DNA of 64,000 nucleotides. It comes from Pycnopodia helianthoides. Its lineage: Eukaryota; Echinodermata; Asteroidea; Forcipulatida; Asteriidae. A program made the translations under genes and the position numbers. Positions within the stretch are counted from its first letter, which is position 1. Every line of letters begins with the position of its first letter. The stretch lies in the NCBI GenBank assembly GCA_032158295.1, contig CM063254.1, positions 19,172,147 through 19,236,146 on the forward strand, written 5' to 3'. Shown here piece by piece: positions 53,101 to 57,134 of the stretch. Below the pieces are notes generated by a model, which was given only the letters and a program-made list of their open reading frames with translations, was not told the origin of the DNA and did not search any database.

Positions 53101-54283
53101 CCAGACTAAACGACGGTGGACGAGTAACGATACCTACGTCGTCGCGAGTCAGAGTCCGTACAAACTCAAGGACGACTACTCGGCGTCGCTTCACAGTCCC
53201 CACGGGGCGTGTCCCTCTAGCTACCATCAGTCCTCGGATCGGCACTCCCCCGTCTATCCCTCGACCTACGCCCCGCACCGCTATCAGAAGGCCACTCAGG
53301 GGATCCACAGTACTCTAGAAAAGGTTTCGCAGGAGCGGGAAGCGCCCCCAATGAACGTTAACTTCTACGACTATGCGCACACGTCCGAGGACTTTATACA
53401 CACTGCACCTCTGCACCCCAATCCCCAGCCTCACCCAGCATTGTCGATGTACCAGATGGTCGCCCATCTACCGCCTGAGATGTACGATGTGGACTCGTAC
53501 CGCAAGCACGCCCTCATGCTCATGGAGAACCCTCATCAGTTAACGGGTGGGGGCATGGTATCGGGTTACCACCATCACTTATCTCAGTATCAACTCCCGC
53601 TCACCCCGCAGACCTCGCCTCAGTCCTTCTACCCACAGGGGCATTACGCCTCACACTACCCCGATCACCTCACACCAGGGCACACCTCTGCGCCGGAGAC
53701 CCTCTCCCCGCCCCCCTCGCCTACTAGAAGTTTCAAGTCAGCTGCGTGCATGTACTCGAACACTTGCAACCAAATGGACAGTTGCAACAAGGGGATGGAC
53801 TCGCTCCTCCAAGGTGACTGCTGCAAAACCGAGCACTACGCCTCGTACCTAGTCAACGGCGCTATGCAACTGAAACTACTCGACAGCTTAACCTACCCAC
53901 GCACCCAGTACACCAACGGGTACAGTCACGAGTACCCACATGGGGACCAGTACACCTCAGAGCACAGCTACACGTACGCCAACCAGTACGAGCCGGAAGT
54001 TGAACTTAAACCCTTCCAAAGAATGGACAGTGTCCCTCATAAGATGTCTAGCGCCCTCTGTAGTCCTGCATCATACCCTGAGAGCTCGACTTGCATCGGT
54101 ACACACGACCATGACGTCCTGTACGATAGAGCGTATCATGACAGGGAAAGATTCCTACCCTGTCCGTTGGCCAACACGAGGAATGGATGTCTGGCTCCCA
54201 AGCTGCCCCTGAACAATGAAGTCCGAATCATCAGTCCGGTCTCATCGTTGCCCCCCATCGGGAGTTTTCTTGACTTCCTCTAA
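8019..54283 (+). CDS. AHR: Aryl hydrocarbon receptor-family bHLH-PAS factor (9 exons, spliced)
   Basis: This is a ligand- or signal-responsive transcription factor of the AhR family, which pairs with ARNT on xenobiotic response elements. The coding exons are 8019-8197, 8695-8852, 41458-41624, 47604-47807, 48146-48262, 48801-48991, 51800-51906, 52673-52814 and 52957-54283. All eight introns are GT-AG with matching phases. The total is 2592 nt, an 863-residue protein (human AHR is 848). The order is a Gly/Arg/Gln-rich N-terminus (1-59), bHLH (about 60-112), linker (113-168), PAS-A (about 169-300), PAS-B (about 320-421) and a long disordered C-terminal region (422-863). PAS-A motifs such as DGFLLVVTSDG and IIHPDDHHEL, and the boundary after FF in the bHLH, match vertebrate AHR. 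The bHLH is divergent, so this could be an AhR paralog. Ortholog status needs a tree. Confidence 0.93.
8198..8694 (+). other. AhR intron 1 (497 bp)
   Basis: The donor is GTATGC and the acceptor ends GATAAGCAG. The polypyrimidine tract is weak close to the acceptor, but TTTTTTTTTCACTTTG and CTCTCTTTATT lie further upstream. Nothing else was recognised. Confidence 0.65.
8695..8852 (+). CDS. AHR: AhR exon 2: bHLH domain
   Basis: The exon encodes SKRYRDKLREQ (basic region), helix 1 ending ENLLP, a loop, and helix 2 with FRLVISYFRTKIFF. It ends in phase 1 at CAAG|GTACGT, a strong donor. The AhR-typical exon end just after FF(Q/D) is kept. Relative to the conserved NPSKRHRDRL motif, the Asn-Pro is replaced by Phe-Lys and the His by Tyr. 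The helix-2 block LDKLSVLRL is altered to LDSQTVFRL. Confidence 0.9.
9152..9549. mobile_element. TTAA MITE family A (398 bp)
   Basis: TTAA is present at both ends. The terminal inverted repeats are TTAAAGGCACTGGACACTAT on the left and the complement of GGTGTCCAGTCTCTTTAA on the right, with inner GGTAATT / AATTACC. There is no coding capacity. TTAA targets are typical of piggyBac-like elements, but the usual piggyBac terminal CCC is not present, so the superfamily is inferred only. The right half has the internal core shared with families B, C and D. Confidence 0.85.
9555..9850 (+). repeat. Palindrome-bearing element E, diverged copy
   Basis: Homologous to 26255-26650 and, inverted, to 63610-64000. 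Shared blocks are GGTGTCCGTTTGTGAATG, TTCGACGTTCTT and CACAGGTGACTTTTATTGTA. A stem-loop palindrome at 9621-9662 sits where the other copies have their own palindrome, although its stem sequence differs. It abuts MITE A almost directly. Confidence 0.6.
9851..10843. other. Intronic stretch, nothing recognised
   Basis: AT-rich sequence with a GT-rich and poly-T/poly-G low-complexity patch at about 10412-10488. A short TCTATGACCCTATACCTTT block at about 9869 recurs near 36500. It is probably an edge fragment of element E. Confidence 0.5.
10844..11037. mobile_element. Palindromic MITE family F (GCTTAAGCAG type)
   Basis: The terminal inverted repeats run GGGCCCAATTTCATGGAGCT to the complement of AGCTCTATGAAATTGGGCC. 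The inner ends are rich in CTTAAGCA and TGCTTA motifs. It is about 194 bp and non-coding. A close copy lies at 52103-52300, with partial relatives near 22955, 26700, 44860, 45011 and 56510. Confidence 0.8.
11165..11250 (+). repeat. tRNA-derived SINE head (Asn-like)
   Basis: An A-box-like GTTGGTAGAGCGCC and a B-box GGTTCAAATCC are spaced as in tRNA, with GTTAA in the anticodon-loop position. Its acceptor arm is not intact. The same head occurs inverted at 55435-55520. Confidence 0.65.
11478..11872 (-). mobile_element. TTAA MITE family B, copy 1 (inverted)
   Basis: A 395-bp element bounded by TTAA, with termini AAGGAACATTACAGAATTGG and its complement. It is inverted relative to the copies at 38307 and 59136, to which it is nearly identical. 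That suggests relatively recent amplification. Confidence 0.9.
11880..12629. other. Intronic stretch, nothing recognised
   Basis: Strongly AT-rich, ending in a 20-bp poly-T run. No frame, RNA or repeat family was recognised. Confidence 0.5.
12630..12745. repeat. GACTCTGCTAGGGTCGAAACG element, fragment
   Basis: It carries GAGAAAGACTCTGCTAGGGT followed by CGAAACGTAAGGCC. It then carries the inverted counterpart of ACTGCTTACCAACC, seen at 24041-24065. It belongs to the same family as the palindrome at 24041-24180. Confidence 0.65.
12750..14990. other. Intronic stretch, nothing recognised
   Basis: AT-rich intronic DNA without a convincing exon, RNA or repeat family. Short homopolymer runs are common. 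Confidence 0.5.
15000..15260. repeat. Degenerate ~40-bp tandem repeat
   Basis: Five or six imperfect units contain GACAATCGACATAAAATAA-like sequence, with TTGTCGACAATCGACA at 15080 and close variants through 15240. An artefactual Ile/Tyr-rich frame runs across it on the minus strand. Confidence 0.6.
15261..17990. other. Intronic stretch with a few GC-rich patches
   Basis: Mostly AT-rich. GC-rich patches at about 15970-16080 and 16970-17330 stand out from the surroundings. They could be regulatory, but no motif set supports a definite call. No exon was recognised. Confidence 0.4.
17995..18425 (+). mobile_element. Non-LTR retrotransposon (LINE) 3' end, reverse-transcriptase tail
   Basis: The frame from 17995 to 18330 ends with SKSFIPRTAPLWNPLP and then a CFKRNINSYL block. 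That is the C-terminal signature seen after the polymerase domain of many LINE proteins. It is followed by a short 3' UTR and an A-rich tail at about 18407-18430. The catalytic domain and everything upstream are missing, so this is a 5'-truncated dead copy in the sense orientation of the host gene. Confidence 0.8.
18426..19790. other. Intronic stretch, low-complexity patches
   Basis: Poly-C/poly-A at 18722-18742 and 18801-18816, and poly-T/poly-G at 19760-19808. A TTTACATTGGTTTGAA motif at about 18663 recurs near 44268. This suggests a shared dispersed repeat that I cannot delimit. Confidence 0.45.
19810..22950. other. Intronic stretch, no exon recognised
   Basis: Mixed composition with GC-rich islands at about 20690-20830 and 22560-22690. 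A 17-bp segment is duplicated in tandem at about 21457-21493 (CAATAAACGTTTAAGTCT). Inverted AAAATGGC/CGAATTT-type pairs occur at about 21035-21075 (TTTTGAATTTTTGCGAA with TTCGCAAATTCAAAA). No coding content is supported. Confidence 0.45.
22955..23090. repeat. Diverged fragment of MITE family F
   Basis: It contains TTATGCTTACCACAGACAAC, TTGCTAAGCAATCAGGTAAC, CAGCCAAGGTACAACGTGATGT-like and CTGCCTGGTTTCCTGC blocks. These are collinear with the interior of the element at 10844-11037. The ends are eroded. Confidence 0.5.
23095..24035. other. Intronic stretch, nothing recognised
   Basis: AT-rich with a CT-rich patch at 23680-23700 and CTCTCT at 23780. No exon or RNA gene was recognised. Confidence 0.5.
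24041..24180. mobile_element. Palindromic element with GACTCTGCTAGGGTCGAAACG arms
   Basis: Near-perfect inverted arms read GGCCTGACGTTTCGACCCT then AGAGTCTTTCT on the left, and AGAAAGACTCTGCTAGGGTC then GAAACGTCAGGCC on the right. They meet around 24128-24136. The inner left flank shares ACTGCTTACCAACC with the copy at 12630-12745, and a small fragment lies at 62622-62642. It is probably a non-autonomous DNA transposon. Confidence 0.75.
24185..26250. other. Intronic stretch, no exon recognised
   Basis: Overlapping frames of 135 and 145 residues on opposite strands at 24803-25271 have no domain and look like chance. A C/CT-rich run lies at 25383-25415. A GC-rich patch at 25420-25580 is unexplained. 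Confidence 0.45.
26255..26650 (+). mobile_element. Palindrome-bearing element E, copy 1
   Basis: Homologous, inverted, to 63610-64000, with shared AATGACCATAA, GGAATTCCCTTCGA, GGTGTCCGTTCGCGAATG, TTCGACGTTCTTGTGAAAAT and CACATGTGACTTTTATTGTA. A 40-bp palindrome at 26381-26420 has arms differing at one position. No transposase was seen. The 93-residue frame across it is a by-product. Confidence 0.7.
26695..26885. repeat. Diverged copy of MITE family F
   Basis: It starts with GCAGAAAATATTGCTTGGTAAG and ends with TTAAGCAGCTCTATGATATT. These are collinear with the right and left parts of the element at 10844-11037. The left inverted repeat is lost. Confidence 0.55.
26890..32700. other. Intronic stretch, no exon recognised
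   Basis: About 5.8 kb of mixed DNA. It has a GA run at 28177-28191, a CT run at 29990-30000 and a poly-A tract at 27632. Segments around 28640-28800 and 36300-36430 share GTGCAAG-CTCG, GCG and CGTTTCCTTCTCGCG-like blocks, so a dispersed repeat is likely. No supported exon or RNA was found. Confidence 0.4.
32946..33135 (-). CDS. Weak candidate first exon of a secreted protein
   Basis: An ATG at 33135 starts a frame whose first ~22 residues (MMPQSLLLASVLITVIDISV) look like a signal peptide. About 40 Arg/Thr/Val-rich residues with one Cys follow. The frame stays open to 32707, but after a possible GTAACA donor at 32945 the sequence turns low-complexity (KKKNHQNH). No partner exon and no family were recognised. 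It may be a chance frame inside AhR intron 2. Confidence 0.2.
33230..35020. other. Intronic stretch, nothing recognised
   Basis: Short frames only. I recognise no family, RNA or repeat structure apart from scattered homopolymers. Confidence 0.45.
35030..35325 (-). repeat. tRNA-derived SINE (Ser/Leu-like head), inverted
   Basis: Read on the minus strand it has GTCGTGGCCATGTGGCTAAT (A-box region), then TGTGGGTTCGAATCCTG (B box). The body follows with GCAAGGCACTTTATCATAAA, CTTCTC and GGTACC-type blocks. These also occur in the SINEs at 48478, 49193, 52020 and 57000. It is non-coding. Confidence 0.7.
35330..36030. other. Intronic stretch, nothing recognised
   Basis: Moderately GC-rich in 35430-35740, with no supported exon or family. 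Confidence 0.45.
36040..36165. mobile_element. Short palindromic element, ~125 bp
   Basis: The left arm CTGAGATATGGTGGACACTA pairs with the right arm TGTCCACCATATCTCA. It is non-coding. The structure fits a small MITE. No second copy was noticed in this window. Confidence 0.6.
36440..36530. repeat. Probable end fragment of element E
   Basis: GAGTATTTACCAATCTATGG followed by CCCTATACCTTTA resembles the outer end of the copy at 63610-64000 (GGAGTATTTACCAA). It also resembles the CCCTATACCTTTG near 9876. Confidence 0.4.
36535..38300. other. Intronic stretch, nothing recognised
   Basis: A GC-richer patch at 37260-37520 and a poly-C run at 37744-37755. No exon, RNA or family was supported. Confidence 0.45.
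38307..38701 (+). mobile_element. TTAA MITE family B, copy 2
   Basis: A 395-bp element with TTAA at both ends and AGGAACATTACAGAATTGGT inverted termini. It is nearly identical to the copy at 59136-59529 and, inverted, to 11478-11872. It contains the GTGACCCAGATGGCCGATCG to CTACAGGTTTGT core. Confidence 0.92.
38935..39135 (+). repeat. GGGTCA-rich element, copy 2 (uninterrupted)
   Basis: About 200 bp of GGGTCA/TGACCC half-sites, from TTTCGGGTCAGAATTGACCC to CGACCCGGGAGTGTTTAGAG. This is the only copy without a nested insertion and so defines the family's length. Confidence 0.7.
39140..40960. other. Intronic stretch, nothing recognised
   Basis: A GT/GGTGG-rich low-complexity patch at 39736-39773 and poly-A at 40137-40148. 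TACGGCTATGGCTGC at 40843 and GGCCATAGCCA at 40880 form a loose inverted repeat. No exon was seen. Confidence 0.45.
40965..41310 (+). repeat. GGGTCA-rich element, copy 3, split by a hairpin
   Basis: Same family as 38935-39135, from TTCCGGGTCAGAATTGACCT to TCTGACCCAGGCGTTTTTAT. It is interrupted by the palindrome at 41128-41227. It ends about 150 bp before AhR exon 3. Confidence 0.65.
41128..41227. mobile_element. ~100-bp near-perfect hairpin insertion
   Basis: The left arm TTCTGCAGCACACG...GTTAAGGGATAGG pairs with the right arm CCTATCCCTTAAC...CGTGTGCTGCAGAA over about 40 bp per arm, with a few mismatches and a 3-nt bulge. The loop is only a few bases. It lies inside the GGGTCA element. Confidence 0.75.
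41458..41624 (+). CDS. AHR: AhR exon 3: linker between bHLH and PAS-A
   Basis: The acceptor TTTACAG is followed by TT, which completes the phase-1 codon to Val, giving FFQ-VAGFS as in vertebrate FFD-VALKS. The exon encodes a Ser/Arg/Cys-containing linker ending EVQLALE, then the donor GTAATG in phase 0. The next exon continues with SLDGF, matching vertebrate ALNGF. Confidence 0.85.
41625..43843. other. AhR intron 3, first part, nothing recognised
   Basis: AT-rich. A segment near 42910-42985 (CACCATGTACATGAGTAC, TTCAATCTTGTAAGGTTTGC) resembles the 67-bp tandem unit at 61358-61675. It is probably a relic of the same sequence. Confidence 0.45.
43844..44185 (-). mobile_element. TTAA MITE family C (342 bp)
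   Basis: TTAA at both ends, with termini TTAAAGGTATTGTACGCTTT and the imperfect complement GTGTACAGGGCCTTTAA. The central GCGCGCGATAATT palindrome is family-specific. Read on the minus strand it carries the CTCGTGACCTCGATGACCAA to CACAGGTTTGT core shared with A, B and D. Confidence 0.8.
44190..45010. other. Region 3' of AP5S1: likely 3' UTR, degraded MITE F, poly-C
   Basis: A poly-C run lies at 44360-44372. On the minus strand an AATAAA signal corresponds to 44455-44450 and could end the AP5S1 transcript. Sequence at about 44860-45005 has GCTTATCAGAAACAGGTTGCC and other MITE-F interior blocks. Confidence 0.4.
45011..45140. mobile_element. Short MITE F-like palindrome abutting AP5S1
   Basis: It begins GGGCCTAATTTCATGCCGCT and ends AAAAATTGGGCCATGG. 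The interior contains AGAATTCTGC/GCAGAATTC inverted arms around GCGCCCTCTAAAGAGCG. It starts within a few bases of the predicted original AP5S1 stop on the minus strand. Confidence 0.55.
45144..45799 (-). CDS. AP5S1: AP-5 complex subunit sigma-1 (apparent 1-base frameshift near C-terminus)
   Basis: This is the small sigma (longin-fold) subunit of the AP-5 adaptor, which with the zeta, beta and mu subunits and SPG11/SPG15 works at late endosomes in retrieval to the Golgi. Start is the ATG at 45799 (MVYAFIIHTL). Family-matching blocks, from memory of human AP5S1, are CRVLYSCVFGSE, RKEQLALVARQV, KGGDPFRGEKITVWLGLGSV and LLAEGALKLLARYL. The frame ends at 45203 (198 residues) with PSGRCYS. One base over, the sequence continues LLFMNHAVTKQIERDMDNLL to a stop at 45144, matching the human LLFLN ending. 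So one base seems missing at about 45216, either an assembly or sequencing error or a true truncation. The gene is intronless here, nested antisense in AhR intron 3. Confidence 0.88.
45860..46164 (-). other. Open segments upstream of AP5S1, possible 5' exon(s)
   Basis: Two overlapping minus-strand frames look protein-like. One runs 46164-45910, contains CVFIILSSP and MSSSQYKTRTEA, and has a GTGAGT donor at 46032 and a pyrimidine-rich acceptor-like TCTCTCCCTCGAG near 46165. The other ends at 45860 with HVKFDGTMIKVTFDYDDQID. Neither begins with an upstream ATG and neither is recognised. They could be exons of an unknown gene, or untranslated leader for AP5S1, whose ATG is preceded by an acceptor-like CTTTTTCAAG. 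Confidence 0.25.
46170..47603. other. AhR intron 3, last part, nothing recognised
   Basis: Contains small imperfect repeats of AATGTCAAAC/AATGTCGAACGTCAAACGAG at 46469-46540. The rest is AT-rich. The acceptor for exon 4 is preceded by TTTATTTCTTTCTCACCTTTCAG, a strong pyrimidine tract. Confidence 0.5.
47604..47807 (+). CDS. AHR: AhR exon 4: start of PAS-A
   Basis: 68 codons, phase 0 at both ends, with donor CAG|GTGAGT. It encodes DGFLLVVTSDG, LGFHQVDLVH and IIHPDDHHEL. These align without gaps to vertebrate AHR PAS-A (NGFVLVVTTDA, LGFQQSDVIH, LIHTEDRAEF). The exon ends at the same place as in human. Confidence 0.95.
48146..48262 (+). CDS. AHR: AhR exon 5: PAS-A middle
   Basis: 39 codons, phase 0 at both ends. 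VSFLCRMKCFNGTSTGFV aligns with human RCFICRLRCLLDNSSGFL. The upstream part is shorter than in vertebrates. Intron 4 is only 338 bp and contains a poly-C tract. Confidence 0.93.
48340..48745 (+). repeat. tRNA-derived SINE(s) in AhR intron 5, running to the exon 6 acceptor region
   Basis: A first tRNA-like head (GTTGGCTCAGTGCTTTCGCC and TTTCAAGTCC) is followed by TTGGGTTGGATTTTCAGTCC. A second B box, GGGTTCGAATCCCAG, lies at 48491. The body has GGTACCTGCGAGGG and the end has AAAGCGCATTGATACG. The element occupies most of intron 5. Confidence 0.65.
48801..48991 (+). CDS. AHR: AhR exon 6: end of PAS-A, inter-PAS, start of PAS-B
   Basis: 63 codons plus 2 nt. CQVLFLAFRPF aligns with human LALFAIATPLQPP. 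FKQNIFWSKHEMDL aligns with the beginning of human PAS-B (NFIFRTKHKLDF), keeping the pocket His (His327 here, His291 human). The donor is AAG|GTGAGG. Confidence 0.93.
48992..49192. other. AhR intron 6, first part
   Basis: Contains a minus-strand B-box-like segment (AGGATTCGAACCCACACCCT) at about 49052. This suggests another, inverted SINE fragment. Confidence 0.45.
49193..49530 (+). repeat. tRNA-derived SINE with (ATT)n tail
   Basis: B box GCGGGTTCGAATCCCAG at 49235, body TTGCTTCTCATC and GGTTACCTGCCAGGG, then AAAGTGCTTTGATATAATG and a terminal ATTATTATTATT run. It belongs to the same family as the elements at 48478, 52020, 57000 (inverted) and 35030 (inverted). Confidence 0.75.
49535..50585. 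other. AhR intron 6, middle, nothing recognised
   Basis: Low-complexity poly-C at 50322-50338. No supported exon or repeat family. Confidence 0.45.
50586..50660 (+). repeat. Retroelement 3' tail with (TGT)n
   Basis: TTTGGCGCTATGTAAATGTT followed by TTGTTGTTGTTGTT. The GGCGCTAT-AAAT block plus a trinucleotide run is the usual 3' end of LINE/SINE elements. Confidence 0.5.
50665..51799. other. AhR intron 6, last part, nothing recognised
   Basis: AT-rich. It ends in the acceptor TTTTTATTTGCAG for exon 7. Confidence 0.5.
51800..51906 (+). CDS. AHR: AhR exon 7: PAS-B core
   Basis: The first base completes Arg339 with exon 6. It encodes ILGFDPSELEGRSLYEMIHP and then NDLAAMYTCHKT. This aligns to human [20 protein letters not shown] with one small gap, keeping the PAS-B His372 (human His337). 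The donor GTAAGT is in phase 1. Confidence 0.95.
52020..52530 (+). repeat. tRNA Ser/Leu-derived SINE interrupted by a MITE
   Basis: The head GTCGTGGCCGAGCGGTCAAC is a type II tRNA A-box region, and TGGGTTCGATTCCCGG is its B box. The body resumes at about 52301 (TTATAACACATGTGTCGTTG) after the inserted palindromic element. It then has CACTTAACCATTGTTGCTTC, as in the related SINEs. Confidence 0.75.
52103..52300. mobile_element. Palindromic MITE family F, nested in a SINE
   Basis: Inverted termini GCCCAATTTCATAGAGCTGC and CAGCTCTATGAAATTGTGC. The SINE is cut within its B box, and CCGG (perhaps CCCGG) flanks both sides as a probable target duplication. It is similar to 10844-11037. Confidence 0.8.
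52673..52814 (+). CDS. AHR: AhR exon 8: end of PAS-B
   Basis: Encodes LYFRLVKKDLSWVWLHTRAK and then CIIFTHCPV. It aligns gap-free with human IVFRLLTKNNRWTWVQSNAR and YIIVTQRPL. Human Val381 (mouse Ala375) is Phe416 here and human Gln383 is His418. The donor AG|GTGAGT is in phase 2. Confidence 0.95.
52957..54283 (+). CDS. AHR: AhR exon 9: C-terminal (transactivation) region and stop
   Basis: The acceptor TTTTTTATAG opens the exon with A, which completes Arg422. The 442 residues start with a charged, probably helical segment (QQEARARARYGLDEYLKMR). A long disordered region rich in Tyr, His, Pro, Ser and Gln follows, with PPSP and several Cys. It ends PVSSLPPIGSFLDFL. No similarity to the Gln-rich vertebrate activation domain is evident by eye. 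A single large C-terminal exon is the vertebrate arrangement too. The exon is GC-rich, unlike the neighbouring introns. Confidence 0.93.
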
Positions 54284-55430
54284 CGAGGACGCAGCTCCAG
54301 TTGAAGAAAACTGCTGAGTAAATGCTGGGACTTCTTTTGGGGGGAAAAATATAGTAGAGTAAAGTGTCACCTAAGTACAACTCGGGGCTTGGTCGACCCA
54401 GCTACTGAAATTCCCACAAATACCATGCCCTGTTTTTGTCTGTTTTTGTGGGATGCAGTACTCCACTGGGAAGGAATTCAGAATTGACCACCTGAGGTGG
54501 ATTTATGAGCAGTTTTCCGTGCCCATCCTCTGTATTATTTTTCTGAACTTTTTTGAGCTTCTTAAGTAATCGATTTCCTTTGAAAATATCAAGGAAATCA
54601 CAATGAAACACTGACTTGACAAAGGAAAGACAACAAAGGTTCTCATAATTAGCACTGGGATTTGATTTTGTCATGTGAGAAAATTTGAGTTGGCACTCAC
54701 TGAGATTCGCAGAACCTCGGAAATCTGCTGGGGTTGGGTATTTCCGTCAGTCTGATTTTCGATTTTTTTTCGCCCTTGGGGAAAAATCTGAAAAACTGTG
54801 ATTATATAGCCTGAGAGTCTATTAAACCCGACACCATAGAAACATGTAGGTCTGCCCTATACTCAATAAAACGTTTTTACTTTTTTTCCCAGGGCCAAAT
54901 ATCAAGCCTGCAAACAAGAACTCATTTTGATCTGGTGAATCTCACAAAAAAAATGCTTTTTGACTTGAAACTAATCGAAACGAGTTTACATTCACCTTCT
55001 TTCTTTTTTAAAATCTGTGTCAAGACACTGTCAACGTTTCTGTTCATATCTGTTTGATATTCAATTGGTATTATAAGTAAATTTTTGATGCACATTTATG
55101 AAACAGTGTTTTTTTTTTTGTACTTTGTGAAAAATTCTCTATTCAGTGGATATAGTATTTATATGTGTATATATATATGTATGAAATTAAGTATAAGAAA
55201 GTGCCAAAGATATAGCTATAATGTGCACGCAGTCAGTGTGCATTTAAGGTACTAAGTTAGATTTATTTAATGACGTGTAAATAGTACAGAAGATTCATTT
55301 CACATTGAAAGGAATCGGTCAAAACAGCTGTTTTTATTTTGTTCAGGAAAGAAGTGGGCACAAAGTTCTAGTCTTTCCAAAGTTTTGTTATATGCGGGTA
55401 CATCATAAATCTTGGAATAATTTTGGGTTG
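54284..55430 (+). other. AhR 3' UTR and candidate polyadenylation signal
   Basis: An AATAAA lies at 54865-54870, about 580 nt after the stop, followed by a T-rich GTTTTTACTTTTTTT stretch. This suits a cleavage site near 54890. Transcription could continue further, but nothing marks it. Confidence 0.5.
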
Positions 55431-55434
55431 AAGA

Positions 55435-55520
55435 CGGACAAATTTACCAGAGCAGGACTTTAACCTGTGACCTCCGGATTAACGTGCCGGCACTCTACCA
55501 ACTGAGCTATCTAGCCCTAA
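55435..55520 (-). repeat. tRNA-derived SINE head (Asn-like), inverted
   Basis: On the minus strand: TAGCTCAGTTGGTAGAGTGC (A box), GTTAA in the loop, GGTTAAAGTCC (B box). It is the same family as 11165-11250. The stem pairing is imperfect, so this is not a functional tRNA. Confidence 0.65.
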
Positions 55521-55524
55521 TGTT

Positions 55525-56505
55525 GGTGGTCTCCCTATTTTGTCAATATCCTTGTTTGGGGTCGCCAGTCAAAAGCCATTCAACCTGTAACTCCATATAG
55601 CCAGGGGTCACACCCAAGTTTACAAACAACCATTATTCTTGTGCGAAACATAACAACCAAACAACACTGCTGAGAATAGAGTACAGAAGGTTGTTTGAAT
55701 TGAGTGGCTATGACTGTGGCTTAAGGCTGCAGTGTCCATGATCAAGTATATATGCATCTACTTTGGTCTACCTGTAGCCACAGCCAAACATAATAAGGGG
55801 AGGAGTTGTCTTAATTGGGGGGGGGGAGGGGTGGAATGTGAAAACTAGTTTTACAAGCTACACAACCATTATCGTTTAATTCAAGACTTATTCTAGGTCG
55901 TCATGCAACTTGTGAGCTTTTCCCAATTCTGCAACGAGTGATCAGAAAAAGTGAAAAATCCCTTTTTACGAGACCATCACCAACTGGTAATCGCCCACAG
56001 GTAACGTATCACCAACACGCCTAGAGTGGCAGGAAACGGCCGCAAAGTTTGACCTTGTTCCAGTTGGTAATCCAATTGATAACAAAGAGCCCTGTCTGAA
56101 TTGGTGGCAATTGGCTACGGCTGAATGCCCTATATATCAGTCGTCCTAAGCAACAGGCGTAGCCGTAGCCGCAGATTCGGATATGGCCTTAGTCATAGCA
56201 AAGGGTGAAAGCATGGCTGGTTTTGTAACAATACAGTACAGTTGTTTTGAATTTGTTCCTGTACACTTTTCCTGGGAATAATATTGTTACAAAACCAACC
56301 ATGTCTGGGCGTAGGGTTTATAGTAAAGTGACAAGCACAGTCTCTGGTTGTTACGTCCCTTCTGATAGAGGCTTTTATATGTTTCTTACGAATTAATTAA
56401 CTTCATAAACCACGCACATGTGCAATGTATTGTAGATTGATTTTAATCTTGCACTGGAGTAACACTGGATTTTTTTGTCACGGTACAGCATTGGTTACTA
56501 TCGGA
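55525..56505. other. Downstream DNA with loose inverted repeats
   Basis: GTGGCTATGACTGTGGCT with TGTAGCCACAGCCA (55702-55787) and CATGGCTGGTTTTGTAACAA with TTGTTACAAAACCAACCATG (56212-56304) form inverted pairs, probably small MITEs. A G-rich run lies at 55819-55831. No gene was seen. Confidence 0.5.
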
Positions 56506-56509
56506 GCCC

Positions 56510-56695
56510 TTTTTTATTAAGCTGTTTTAACAGTGCTTTGCAAATTGCTGAGCAGATAGTTAGGCCACGCAAGGAACCAGTCAAATACTATATGCATTAC
56601 ATGTACATGGTGTTTTAGCTGGTAACGCCAATTGTGCTTCTAATTGTTCTCTGCTAATCGTTTGTGCTTGACAGCTTAATGAATTTGGCCGCAGG
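56510..56695. repeat. Diverged MITE family F
   Basis: Contains TTTTATTAAGCTGTTTTAAC at one side and CTTGACAGCTTAATGAATTT at the other, with GCAAGGAACCAGTCAAATAC-type interior blocks. Identity is low. Confidence 0.4.
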
Positions 56696-56779
56696 TCAAT
56701 TTACAATTTACTCATTTTAGCTTGCGGTACTGGTACCCAATCTCATATTTAAAAAAATGCACTGTTCTCTTGTCACTAA

Positions 56780-56945
56780 GCAAGCACAGTGGTCTAGTAG
56801 TGAAGATATCTACTCTTGGATTTCAAAGGTTGTTGGTTCGATTCCAACCCAACTCACACAAAGATCCACAGCAGATACAAAGCACAAAAATTGTCAATGG
56901 TTCTTTATCATGCACTTTTTCAGGTAGGTCACTCAAAGCCTCTTA
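56780..56945 (+). repeat. tRNA-derived SINE fragment
   Basis: A box CAGTGGTCTAGTAGTGAAG and B box TTGGTTCGATTCCAACCC at tRNA-like spacing, followed by non-tRNA body sequence. Confidence 0.6.
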
Positions 56946-56974
56946 AACCCCTGTTCATCATCAGACACTAAAGC

Positions 56975-57130
56975 ATTCCTTAAACGAACTCCTTAGGAGT
57001 ATGCAGCACCGTCTTCTCTCACGGGTACCCATTTACTCCTTGGTGGTGAGAAGCAATTAAGTGTTTTGCTTAAGGACACAACTGTCACGGCAGGGAGTCG
57101 AACCCACAGACTGAAACAGTGCAATGCTTT
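56975..57130 (-). repeat. tRNA-derived SINE, inverted
   Basis: Read on the minus strand: TGTGGGTTCGACTCCCTGCC (B box), TGTCCTTAAGCAAAACACTT, GCTTCTCACCACCAAGG, GTAAATGGGTACCCGTGAG, then GGTGCTGCATACTCCTAAGG. It belongs to the family at 49193-49530. Confidence 0.7.
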
Positions 57131-57134
57131 GTCT

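Noticed and set aside
53013..53852. Arg/Thr-rich frames overlapping AhR exon 9
   Set aside because: They are shadows of the real reading frame in GC-rich coding DNA.
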